Origin: Pseudomonas sp. TH43
GTDB taxonomy: Bacteria > Pseudomonadota > Gammaproteobacteria > Pseudomonadales > Pseudomonadaceae
DNA: 64,000 bases
Reading direction: 5' to 3'
Assembly: GCF_016650635.1 (NCBI RefSeq)
Contig: NZ_JAEKFI010000005.1
Coordinates: 62,001-126,000 of the forward strand
Positions 23,908 through 31,072 of this stretch are shown piece after piece. The translations under genes and the position numbers were made by a program. Positions within the stretch are counted from its first letter, which is position 1. Every line of letters starts with the position of its first letter. The notes under the pieces were generated by a model, which was not told where the DNA came from, did not search any database, and saw only the letters and a list, made by a program, of their open reading frames with translations.

Positions 23908-24842
23908 ATAAAACTCAAACTGCGATACAACGCCTCGATTCGCGGCAGCTCACAGCCCGCCGCTTTCGCCGCCGCCAGTGGACGGGCATAAATGGCCTCA
24001 AGCTCCAGCGGTCGCTGATGCGAAAAATCGTGGTACATGCTTGGCCAGTAATCGGGCATTTTCTCGGTCATCGTGAACAGATACTCGGCGTAACCGGCCG
24101 GGATCTGGTGGCCACAAGCCTGGGCGCCCTGCACCACTTCAGCCATCAATGCCTGAATCAATGCGCGACTGTCGGCGTCAGCCATCAGTGGCGTCGTGCT
24201 CGCCCCGAGTAGCACCGAGAGACCGTTATAAGGAATGTTCCAGATCAGTTTCTGCCAGCGTGCCTGGTGCAGATTGGGCATCGCCTGCGAGTCGATACCG
24301 GCGCTGCGAAACAGGCCGGCGCCCTCCTCGACCAACGCCATGCGCGCCGCTTCATCGACGGCCGGGCCGCTGTGATAACCGACATTCACCGCGCCGAGGG
24401 CCTGATGGGTAATCTGCCCCGGCCCGTCACGATGCACGCAGATCAGGCATAAACCGCCCAATACATGCAGGGAGTCGGGGAGCAGTTCACGCAGGCTGTC
24501 CTCGACGTCCAGACCGTTTTGCAACACCAGCACTTTCGCGTCGGGTTTGCCTGCCTGAACGATCGCCGGGGCGAGACCGGCGGTGCTGGTGGTCTTGGCG
24601 CCGACAAGAAGCCAGTCGCACGGCGGCATGTCTTCGGCCGCAGAATAGGCCTGCACCGGATCGAGAGTCAGCTTGCCGTGCACCGCGCTGTCCACCTGCA
24701 AACCACGCTCGGCAACGGCAGAGAATTCGCTGCGCAACAGAAAGTGCACATTGAATCCGGCCCGCGCCAGCATCAAACCGTAGAACCCGCCGATGGCCCC
24801 AGTACCGATAATCCCCACCACCGGTTTGTTGATTGTCCCCAT
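23889..24842 (-). CDS. panE: Putative 2-dehydropantoate 2-reductase (PanE/ApbA family)
   Basis: NADPH-dependent ketopantoate reductase family protein of 317 residues. The Rossmann motif is VGIIGTGAIGGFYGLML at the N-terminus, followed by the arginine in FLLRSEF, LVGAKTTST, LQNGLDVED and the C-terminal catalytic-lysine region WQKLIWNIPYNGLSVLLGA near residue 180. The role in pantothenate synthesis is inferred; Pseudomonas genomes often carry several such paralogues, so this copy may act on another 2-keto acid. Its ATG directly abuts the stop codon of the thioredoxin-like gene, indicating one operon. Confidence 0.82.
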   Translation of the reverse strand: MGTINKPVVGIIGTGAIGGFYGLMLARAGFNVHFLLRSEFSAVAERGLQVDSAVHGKLTLDPVQAYSAAEDMPPCDWLLVGAKTTSTAGLAPAIVQAGKPDAKVLVLQNGLDVEDSLRELLPDSLHVLGGLCLICVHRDGPGQITHQALGAVNVGYHSGPAVDEAARMALVEEGAGLFRSAGIDSQAMPNLHQARWQKLIWNIPYNGLSVLLGASTTPLMADADSRALIQALMAEVVQGAQACGHQIPAGYAEYLFTMTEKMPDYWPSMYHDFSHQRPLELEAIYARPLAAAKAAGCELPRIEALYRSLSFIDRRNI

Positions 24843-25229
24843 TTATGGCAACTCCTCTGCAATTCGATCCAGTGCCTGGGCCAGTGCCGCATTCAGCGCA
24901 TCAGCAGCCAGGCGCGTGTGCAATGCTCCAAAGAACTCGCCGTCGCGCACGACAAACAGCGCCGGCAAATGAAAGACCTGATAACGCTCCACCAACCCGC
25001 CGTTGTAGCCGGCATCAATCCAGCACAGGCGATCCACTGCCAGATCGAATCCCGGTAAGACCTCGCGGGCGAAGCGACAGCTGGCGCAGCCGACACTGGT
25101 AAAAATCACCAGAGAAACGCCGTTCATCGCCAACAGCCGTTGGTCGGCGTCGAAATCAGTCAGTTCGGATTCGACCACTATACTGGGGGAAACAATGTCA
25201 AATGGCCGACACAGGGAGTCTGTGCTCAT
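24843..25229 (-). CDS. Thioredoxin-family protein
   Basis: A 128-residue thioredoxin-fold protein. The redox motif is CASC in FTSVGCASCRFAREVLPGF near residue 50, with the cis-proline segment HLPALFVVRDG further on. No signal peptide is evident, so it should be cytoplasmic. The ATG at 25229 is overlapped head-to-head by the start codon of the divergent PilZ gene; an ATG at 25241 would overlap more. Its stop codon touches the start of the panE-like gene. The partner reductase and substrates are unknown. Confidence 0.85.
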   Translation of the reverse strand: MSTDSLCRPFDIVSPSIVVESELTDFDADQRLLAMNGVSLVIFTSVGCASCRFAREVLPGFDLAVDRLCWIDAGYNGGLVERYQVFHLPALFVVRDGEFFGALHTRLAADALNAALAQALDRIAEELP

Positions 25230-25671
25230 GGGACGTTTCATACCTCATCCGGACGAGGTGCCGGTTGAATTAACCTTGCTCAAGCCTGAGTGTATTTCCA
25301 GGCAACAGCTGCACACTATCAGCCTCGGCGGCATCGCTTGCAATTACCACCGCGCCTGGCGCCATGGCACGGCGCTGCAAGTGCGCATGCCGACGCTCAA
25401 TGCCGACATCTGTTATCCGGGCTATGTGGCGTGGTGCCTGCGGCGCAAAAAGGGCTATCTGGTGGGGATCGCGTTCACCGATGAACAGACGCTGTTCAGC
25501 GCAAGAATGGGTGAGCAGGTGTGTCAGATCGAACGCTATTGCCGCATGAACGATGCCCACGATGACCTGCAGGATATTCAGGCACTGGCGCTGCAATGGG
25601 TCGAGCAACACGCCGAGGAGTTCTCCCATGACAGCGTGCGCAAGGCTTTCGCCCAGCCAGTGCTGGACTGA
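25228..25671 (+). CDS. PilZ-domain protein (atypical motif)
   Basis: A 147-residue PilZ-like protein, a possible c-di-GMP receptor. The segment CISRQQLHTISLGGIACNYH resembles the PilZ core, but the usual N-terminal RxxxR is not clear and the D/N-x-S-x-x-G motif reads T-I-S-L-G-G, so c-di-GMP binding is uncertain. Strand YPGYVAWCLRRKKGYLVGIAF is typical of PilZ barrels. GGGAG precedes the ATG at 25228. The gene starts inside the start codon of the divergent thioredoxin-like gene. Confidence 0.8.
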   Translation: MGRFIPHPDEVPVELTLLKPECISRQQLHTISLGGIACNYHRAWRHGTALQVRMPTLNADICYPGYVAWCLRRKKGYLVGIAFTDEQTLFSARMGEQVCQIERYCRMNDAHDDLQDIQALALQWVEQHAEEFSHDSVRKAFAQPVLD

Positions 25672-25813
25672 CGCGCTTCTCTAAACAGTTACTTGCCCAT
25701 TGTCGAGCAGCGCTTGACGCGCTAAGGTTCCGCTCCCCGACGCGCTTAAATCTGCTGTGCTCCGCCGCGCGGGGATCGCTGGCGGCCGGCACCCGTGACC
25801 TGACGAGTAAACG

Positions 25814-26890
25814 ATGGCTGATTTACCGATCAACGACCTAAACGTCGCCTCTAACGAGACCCTGATCACTCCCGATCAGCTCAAGCGTGATATCCCTCTG
25901 AGCGACGCTGCCCTGCGCACCGTTACCAAGGGCCGCGAAGTCATTCGCAACATTCTTGATGGCACCGACCACCGTCTGTTCGTAGTGATCGGCCCGTGCT
26001 CGATCCACGACATCAAGGCTGCCCACGAATACGCCGAACGCCTCAAGGTGCTGGCGGAGGAAGTCTCCGACACCCTGTATCTGGTCATGCGCGTGTATTT
26101 CGAGAAGCCGCGGACCACCGTCGGCTGGAAAGGCCTGATCAACGATCCGTATCTGGATGACTCGTTCAAGATTCAGGACGGTCTGCACATCGGTCGGCAG
26201 TTGCTGCTGGACCTGGCCGAAAAAGGCCTGCCAACCGCCACCGAAGCCCTCGACCCGATCTCCCCGCAGTATCTGCAGGACCTGATCAGTTGGTCGGCCA
26301 TCGGCGCGCGAACCACCGAATCGCAGACTCACCGCGAAATGGCTTCCGGCCTGTCCTCGGCCGTAGGCTTCAAGAACGGCACCGACGGTGGCCTGACCGT
26401 GGCGATCAACGCCTTGCAGTCGGTTTCCAGCCCGCACCGTTTCCTCGGTATCAACCAGGAAGGTGGCGTGTCGATCGTCACCACCAAAGGCAACGCCTAC
26501 GGTCACGTTGTCTTGCGCGGTGGTAACGGCAAGCCGAACTACGATTCGGTCAGCGTCGCCCTGTGCGAGCAGGCGCTGAACAAGGCGAAGATCAAGCCGA
26601 ACATCATGGTCGATTGCAGCCACGCCAACTCCAACAAGGATCCGGCTCTGCAACCGCTGGTGATGGAAAACGTCGCCAATCAGATCCTTGAAGGCAACCA
26701 GTCGATCATCGGCCTGATGGTCGAAAGTCACCTGAACTGGGGTTGCCAGGCGATTCCGAAAGACCTCGCCGACCTACAATACGGCGTGTCGATCACCGAT
26801 GCCTGCATCGACTGGTCGGCTACCGAGAACACCCTGCGCAGCATGCACGCCAAGCTCAAGGACGTACTGCCAAAACGTCAGCGCAACTGA
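25814..26890 (+). CDS. aroG: Class I 3-deoxy-7-phosphoheptulonate (DAHP) synthase
   Basis: AroFGH-type DAHP synthase of 358 residues, first step of aromatic amino acid synthesis. Signatures are VIGPCSIHD with the metal-binding cysteine near residue 60, KPRTTVGWKGLINDP, IGARTTESQTHREMASGLS, GFKNGTDG and the C-terminal DCSHANS. Which amino acid inhibits it (Tyr, Phe or Trp) cannot be decided safely by eye, so the symbol is nominal. It is monocistronic with a good terminator. An unrelated class II enzyme for the same reaction is encoded at 11321. Confidence 0.94.
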   Translation: MADLPINDLNVASNETLITPDQLKRDIPLSDAALRTVTKGREVIRNILDGTDHRLFVVIGPCSIHDIKAAHEYAERLKVLAEEVSDTLYLVMRVYFEKPRTTVGWKGLINDPYLDDSFKIQDGLHIGRQLLLDLAEKGLPTATEALDPISPQYLQDLISWSAIGARTTESQTHREMASGLSSAVGFKNGTDGGLTVAINALQSVSSPHRFLGINQEGGVSIVTTKGNAYGHVVLRGGNGKPNYDSVSVALCEQALNKAKIKPNIMVDCSHANSNKDPALQPLVMENVANQILEGNQSIIGLMVESHLNWGCQAIPKDLADLQYGVSITDACIDWSATENTLRSMHAKLKDVLPKRQRN

Positions 26891-26906
26891 TCGGCGTTTC
26901 GCAGGC

Positions 26907-26940
26907 ATAAAAAAACGCCGGGCATTGCCCGGCGTTTTTG
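26907..26940. terminator. Bidirectional intrinsic terminator
   Basis: The stem aacgccgggc / gcccggcgtt with a four-base loop is flanked by A and T runs between the converging DAHP synthase and acetyltransferase genes. Confidence 0.92.
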
Positions 26941-26950
26941 TGTGTGCGAT

Positions 26951-27232
26951 TCAGATTTTTGCGGCGCGGCGCTGATGGCGTTCCATGTAGCGCTCGACGT
27001 AGGAGCATGACGGGATCACCGTGTAGCCCATTTCTTCGGCGTACTGCAACGCGCTTTCGGTCAGCGCAGCGGCAATGCCACGGCCTCGCAAGGCGTTGGG
27101 CACGAACGTGCGATAAATATCCAGGGTCTGTTTCCCCAGATCCATATAGGTCAGGTAGGCACGATGACCGTCCACATTGGTCTCGAACTGATGACCAGCC
27201 TGGTCATGGTGGATGGACAACGCCTCGCTCAT
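26951..27232 (-). CDS. Small GNAT-like N-acetyltransferase (YjdJ type)
   Basis: A 93-residue single-domain protein of the N-acetyltransferase family exemplified by E. coli YjdJ. The acetyl-CoA loop is VPNALRGRGIAAALTESAL, and the C-terminal VIPSCSYVERYMERH is characteristic. It is about half the size of a full GNAT enzyme, which is normal for this family. GAGGAG precedes the ATG at 27232. Substrate unknown. Confidence 0.88.
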   Translation of the reverse strand: MSEALSIHHDQAGHQFETNVDGHRAYLTYMDLGKQTLDIYRTFVPNALRGRGIAAALTESALQYAEEMGYTVIPSCSYVERYMERHQRRAAKI

Positions 27233-27871
27233 CACTACTCCTCGCGGGTCTTGGATTCTGACCCCTACCTTACCGATGTTTTTCCGGCGAAGGAACATCT
27301 ACGCCACCCCGTGCCTGATGGACACCGAGAAGAGCCACACCGATCTCGCGCAACCGAGCACCTGATAAATAGTAGGCGCCATTGGCAGAAATGCTCAAGG
27401 TGCGCTCGTCATCAAGCGGGTTGACGGTGGGTTGCTCCGATGGACGCAGGGGTGGCGGGGAAACAGATCTTCCCGGTTCGCTCACCTGAACATTGCCGGA
27501 TGTTGAGACTTAAGACGTGCAACCTTTTTTAAAGTCACCTCAACATGGACAAAGATAAGCGAAGTCGCGCGCAAAATCGGAATAAAAGTGTAGACGAATC
27601 CATCTAGAAACACTTTAGCCAAGACCGCAAAAACAGCACGTGGTAACGGGAACTTTTTCTCATTAACTCGCTCAGCGCGGGGCTTGCAGCTGGGCATTTT
27701 TTATACAGCGCAGTTAAAAGTTGCTCGAAAAAGAATCAGCGCCTACAATTTTTTTTGCTTCTTGCGCTACGTCAGTTTACTTACTACAAGTAATGGGTAG
27801 TATGTACGCCGGCTATTTCCTCAATCGTGAGGAGACAGCTACTTAATTGAAAGTCCTTGAAGGGGAACACG
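27233..27871. other. 639-base AT-rich gap upstream of oprI
   Basis: The gap is visibly richer in A and T than its surroundings, especially 27520-27800. I see no convincing gene. One minus-strand frame (27270-27485) has a strand-like segment resembling ExbD periplasmic domains but no ribosome binding site. The right end holds the presumed oprI promoter and leader. A small RNA or decayed gene is possible but not demonstrated. Confidence 0.4.
27776..27803 (+). promoter_or_regulatory. Possible sigma-70-type promoter of oprI
   Basis: TTTACT and TAGTAT are separated by 16 bases, each matching four of six consensus positions. Transcription would start near 27810, leaving a leader of about 60 bases before oprI. 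Position supports it; the match is moderate. Confidence 0.4.
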
Positions 27872-28123
27872 ATGAACAACGTTCTGAAATTCTCTGCTCT
27901 GGCTCTGGCCGCAGTTCTGGCTACCGGTTGCAGCAGCGCATCGAAAGAAACCGAAGCACGTCTGACCGCTACTGAAGACGCAGCTGCTCGCTCCCAGGCT
28001 CGTGCAGACGAAGCTTACCGTAAAGCTGATGAAGCTCTGGCTGCTGCTCAAAAAGCACAACAGACTGCTGACGAAGCTAACGAGCGTGCTCTGCGCATGC
28101 TGGACAAAGCTAGCCGCAAGTAA
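27872..28123 (+). CDS. oprI: Major outer-membrane lipoprotein OprI
   Basis: The Pseudomonas murein lipoprotein, 83 residues. A 19-residue signal peptide ends in the lipobox ATGC, with the acylated cysteine C20 followed by serines for outer-membrane sorting. The mature part is one long alanine-rich helix (EDAAARSQARADEAYRKADE) expected to form a trimeric coiled coil. It ends in RK, the lysine that is linked to peptidoglycan. GGGGAA precedes the ATG at 27872. Codon choice is notably biased to highly used codons, as expected for an abundant protein. A terminator follows. Confidence 0.97.
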   Translation: MNNVLKFSALALAAVLATGCSSASKETEARLTATEDAAARSQARADEAYRKADEALAAAQKAQQTADEANERALRMLDKASRK

Positions 28124-28144
28124 TAATCCTTCGGGATTGTTATC

Positions 28145-28176
28145 AAGCCGATCCGATGTCTGGGTCGGCTTTTTTG
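28145..28176 (+). terminator. Intrinsic terminator of oprI
   Basis: AAGCCGATCC and GGGTCGGCTT pair, with one weak position, around an eight-base loop and are followed by six T residues. Confidence 0.85.
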
Positions 28177-28201
28177 TGCCTGATGCTTTTGTCCCGGCAA
28201 T

Positions 28202-28236
28202 AAAAAACCCGCCGACGCTGCACGCATCGACGGGTT
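28202..28236 (-). terminator. Intrinsic terminator of the L,D-transpeptidase gene
   Basis: On the minus strand an AACCCGTCGATGC arm pairs with GCGTCGGCGGGTT and is followed by a T run. It lies just past the stop codon at 28250. Confidence 0.8.
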
Positions 28237-28249
28237 CTTCACCGCCAGC

Positions 28250-29221
28250 TTATTGCTGCATATCGATCGGCGCACTCGAAACAATCGGTGCCGACGTATT
28301 CGGTGTGCCGATTTCCGTTGGCAGACCATCTTCGGCCGCAACCACATCGCGCACCACATCCCAGTTCACGCGCAGGTTACTGGTGACGTCTTCACGCTTG
28401 AGCATCGCGTTGATCACCGCCGTGTGTTTGTCGACCACCGACGGGTTGCCCTTGTCGTCGATCGGCGTGTGCGCTTCCAGGTAGACCTTGCCGCCACTGC
28501 GACCGAACTTGTAGGCATCATTGAGGATCCGTACCGACGTGCCGACCGGCACCATGCTGGCCATTTCCAGCACGTTGTTGTTGAACATGCGGAAGCAGCC
28601 GTGGCTGGTGCGCATGCCAATGCCGAACTTCTTGTTCGAACCGTGGATCAGGTAACCCGGCGTACCGAGGGTGAACTTGAACGGGCCCAGTGGGTTGTCG
28701 GGGCCGGCCGGCACGACGTTTGGCAGCGGATCACCATCAGCGGCGTGTTCAGCCTTGATCGACGCTGGAGGCGTCCAGGTCGGGTTTGGCGTCTTGGCGG
28801 TGATCGAGGTGTGCGCGATTGGCGACCCCCAACCCTCACGACCAATCCCCAGCGGGAACGTGTACACCACGTTCTTGCCCTTCGGGAAGTAGTAGAGGCG
28901 ATATTCGGCGAGGTTGATCACGATGCCTTCACGCGGGCCCGGCGGCAGAATGAAACGCGTCGGCAGGACGATTTCGGTACCGGCGCCCGGCAACCAGGCA
29001 TCGACGCCCGGGTTGGCCGCGACCATTTCCGAATAGCCCAGATCGTAGGTGGTGCCCAGATCGGCGAAGGTGTCTTCGTACTTGGCTTTGATCACCTGCA
29101 CCTGACCGATGATGTCCTCACCGGGTGGTGGCAGGGGAAACTCCAATGCAGCAACGGGACCGGCCACACACAGGGCGGCAAGTGACAGGCAGCGGGTGAC
29201 GGCAGGAAAGCGCGGCAACAT
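28250..29221 (-). CDS. L,D-transpeptidase (YkuD family)
   Basis: Periplasmic enzyme that forms 3-3 peptidoglycan crosslinks or attaches lipoprotein to peptidoglycan. From the ATG at 29221 (AAGGA nine bases upstream) the protein has 323 residues; an ATG at 29239 adds six more. A signal peptide ends near ALCVAGPVAA. A LysM-like segment (DLGYSEMVAANPGVDAWLP) precedes the YkuD catalytic domain, whose nucleophile is the cysteine in RTSHGCFRM, with the paired histidine in LIHGSNKKFG. It sits back-to-back with oprI, itself a substrate type for such enzymes, which is suggestive of an OprI-anchoring role. Confidence 0.92.
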   Translation of the reverse strand: MLPRFPAVTRCLSLAALCVAGPVAALEFPLPPPGEDIIGQVQVIKAKYEDTFADLGTTYDLGYSEMVAANPGVDAWLPGAGTEIVLPTRFILPPGPREGIVINLAEYRLYYFPKGKNVVYTFPLGIGREGWGSPIAHTSITAKTPNPTWTPPASIKAEHAADGDPLPNVVPAGPDNPLGPFKFTLGTPGYLIHGSNKKFGIGMRTSHGCFRMFNNNVLEMASMVPVGTSVRILNDAYKFGRSGGKVYLEAHTPIDDKGNPSVVDKHTAVINAMLKREDVTSNLRVNWDVVRDVVAAEDGLPTEIGTPNTSAPIVSSAPIDMQQ

Positions 29222-29329
29222 CCGGAAAATCCTTCGCATGATCAACAAGGGTATAAGAGCGCGATTGTACACCGCACTTTGAAATTTCGGGGAGACCACC
29301 CTGCAGCAGGCGATGCAAGGTGCTTTGGG

Positions 29330-29416
29330 TGGGAGCGAGCCTGCTCGCGAATGCGGTGTGTCAGTCGCCAGACGTATTGACTGACACGGCCCCTTCGCGA
29401 GCAAGCTCGGCTCCTA
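29330..29416. repeat. REP inverted pair, imperfect
   Basis: Arms 'tgggagcgagcctgctcgcg' (from 29330) and 'cgcgagcaagctcggctcct' (to 29416) form an imperfect inverted repeat of a diverged REP class between two genes on the minus strand. Confidence 0.8.
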
Positions 29417-29421
29417 CAAGA

Positions 29422-29715
29422 TCAAAGCTCGAAACGCAGCTCAGGCCAGATCGGCGAGGTGCCGCGCTTCTGCGATTCCAGAATCGCCCGGCACAACGAA
29501 CACAGGCGCTGATCCTGAAAGACCCGGCGATCCACGCTCGACCAGCGTGGTTGCGCCGGCAACAAGCTGCCGCACAAGGTGCGATCGGCCGAGCCACCGA
29601 GTTCAAGCTGACGGGTCACCAGATGCACCCGCACTTCCTGGCAGGCGAACAGATCCAGCTGTTCGTCAGGCTCGATCAGTTGGTAGGCAAATAGGGACCA
29701 GGCAGAACGCGACAT
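29422..29715 (-). CDS. Hypothetical protein
   Basis: A 97-residue protein without recognised domain. GGAG lies six bases before the ATG at 29715. It contains a C-x-x-C pair (RLCSLCRAIL near residue 75) and two further cysteines, and a C-terminal segment GTSPIWPELRFEL. There is no signal peptide or membrane segment. It lies upstream of the L,D-transpeptidase gene and downstream of tesA on the same strand, with intergenic spaces on both sides. Possibly a small redox or metal-binding protein; this is only a guess from the cysteines. Confidence 0.7.
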   Translation of the reverse strand: MSRSAWSLFAYQLIEPDEQLDLFACQEVRVHLVTRQLELGGSADRTLCGSLLPAQPRWSSVDRRVFQDQRLCSLCRAILESQKRGTSPIWPELRFEL

Positions 29716-29772
29716 CGGGGGCTCCAAATAAGGGGGCGCCACATTAGCCGAAAGCCTGCCCTTAGAAAAGCC

Positions 29773-30378
29773 TCATAACAGCGGTTTTAGCGTCGGCCAG
29801 ACATTTTCCAGCAACTTGCCCTGAGCCCCGACCGCCGGGTGCAGACCATCGGCCTGCATCAAGTCCGGGTGACCGCCCACGCCGTCGAGGAAAAACGGCA
29901 CCAACGGGATCTTTTTATCATCGGCAAGTTTGCCGTAGACCTCGGCAAAAGCATCGGTGTAGCGCTTGCCATAATTGGGCGGCAATTGCATGCCGAGCAA
30001 GAGCACCTTGGCGCCACTCTGGCGGGAGCTGTCGATCATCGAGGCAAGATTTTGTTGCAATTGATTTGGCGGCATTCCGCGCAGGCCATCATTGCCGCCC
30101 AGCTCCAGGATCACCAGCTCAGGCTTATGCTCTGCAAGCAGCGCCGGCAGGCGTGCCTGGCCTCCGGCACTGGTGTCGCCGCTGATCGAGGCGTTGACCA
30201 CTTTATCGTCGAAACCCTCCTGTTTGAGCCGTTGCTCAAGCAACGACACCCACCCCAAGCGGGTATCCAGTCCGAAACCGGCGCTGATACTATCCCCAAC
30301 GATCAGGACAGTACCCGCCGCTGCGTTCTGGGCCATGCACATCAAGGCCAGGCCAGCACTCAAAAACCACACACGCAT
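29773..30378 (-). CDS. tesA: TesA-type arylesterase / lysophospholipase (SGNH hydrolase)
   Basis: Periplasmic SGNH hydrolase of 201 residues, similar to E. coli TesA (thioesterase I / protease I / lysophospholipase L1) and Pseudomonas arylesterase EstA-small. A signal peptide (FLSAGLALMCMAQNAAA) is followed by block I VGDSISAGFGLD with the nucleophile serine, block II SGDTSAGG, block III GGNDGLRG and block V DGLHPAVGA with the catalytic Asp-His. GGAG seven bases upstream supports the ATG at 30378. It is divergent from an ABC transporter gene only 10 bases away, the same pairing as tesA-ybbA in E. coli. Confidence 0.95.
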   Translation of the reverse strand: MRVWFLSAGLALMCMAQNAAAGTVLIVGDSISAGFGLDTRLGWVSLLEQRLKQEGFDDKVVNASISGDTSAGGQARLPALLAEHKPELVILELGGNDGLRGMPPNQLQQNLASMIDSSRQSGAKVLLLGMQLPPNYGKRYTDAFAEVYGKLADDKKIPLVPFFLDGVGGHPDLMQADGLHPAVGAQGKLLENVWPTLKPLL

Positions 30379-30388
30379 CGGATTCTCC

Positions 30389-31072
30389 ATGGGCGCAAGC
30401 ATTCTCACCGCGAAGAACCTCAGCAAAGTGGTTCCCAGCGCGGAAGGTGAACTGACTATCCTGCACGAACTCAGCCTGGAACTGAACAAGGGCGATAGCC
30501 TGGCCATCGTCGGCGCGTCCGGTTCCGGTAAATCCACCCTCCTCGGCCTGCTCGCTGGCCTCGACCTGCCGAGCAGCGGCGAAGTCATTCTCGCCGGGCA
30601 AGGTCTGAGCAACCTCGATGAAGACCAGCGCGCACGCATTCGTGCCGAGCATGTCGGTTTCGTCTTTCAATCGTTTCAATTGCTCGACAGCCTCAATGCG
30701 CTGGAAAACGTCATGCTGCCGTTGGAACTCGATGGCCGCAAAGATGCGCGCGAACGAGCGACCGAGCTTCTGCAACGGGTCGGCCTCGGCCAGCGCCTGA
30801 CCCACTCGCCACGCCAGCTCTCCGGTGGCGAACAGCAACGTGTGGCCATTGCCCGGGCGTTTGCCGCCGAGCCCGACGTGCTGTTCGCGGATGAGCCCAC
30901 CGGCAACCTCGACAGCCACACCGGCGAGCGCATCAGCGACTTGCTGTTCGAATTGAACAAGGAACGCGGCACCACCCTGGTGCTGGTGACCCACGACGAA
31001 CGCCTGGCCCATCGCTGCCGGCGCCTGATCCGTCTTGAAGCCGGGCTGTTGGTCGCCCCTCTGGAGCCTTGA
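30389..31072 (+). CDS. ybbA: ABC transporter ATP-binding protein (YbbA/LolD type)
   Basis: ATPase subunit of 227 residues for a MacB/LolCDE-like transporter. It has Walker A VGASGSGKST, Q-loop VFQSFQLLDSL, signature LSGGEQQR, Walker B DVLFADEPTGNLD and switch histidine LVTHD. The chosen ATG at 30389 has no good ribosome binding site because the tesA start region is only 10 bases away; the frame continues upstream but with no ABC similarity. The stop overlaps the start of the FtsX-like permease gene, so the two are coupled. Confidence 0.93.
   Translation: MGASILTAKNLSKVVPSAEGELTILHELSLELNKGDSLAIVGASGSGKSTLLGLLAGLDLPSSGEVILAGQGLSNLDEDQRARIRAEHVGFVFQSFQLLDSLNALENVMLPLELDGRKDARERATELLQRVGLGQRLTHSPRQLSGGEQQRVAIARAFAAEPDVLFADEPTGNLDSHTGERISDLLFELNKERGTTLVLVTHDERLAHRCRRLIRLEAGLLVAPLEP

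Noticed and set aside
27482..27697. A 71-codon minus-strand frame in the AT-rich gap before oprI
   Set aside because: No ribosome binding site and no recognisable motif; lysine-rich composition just reflects the AT content.
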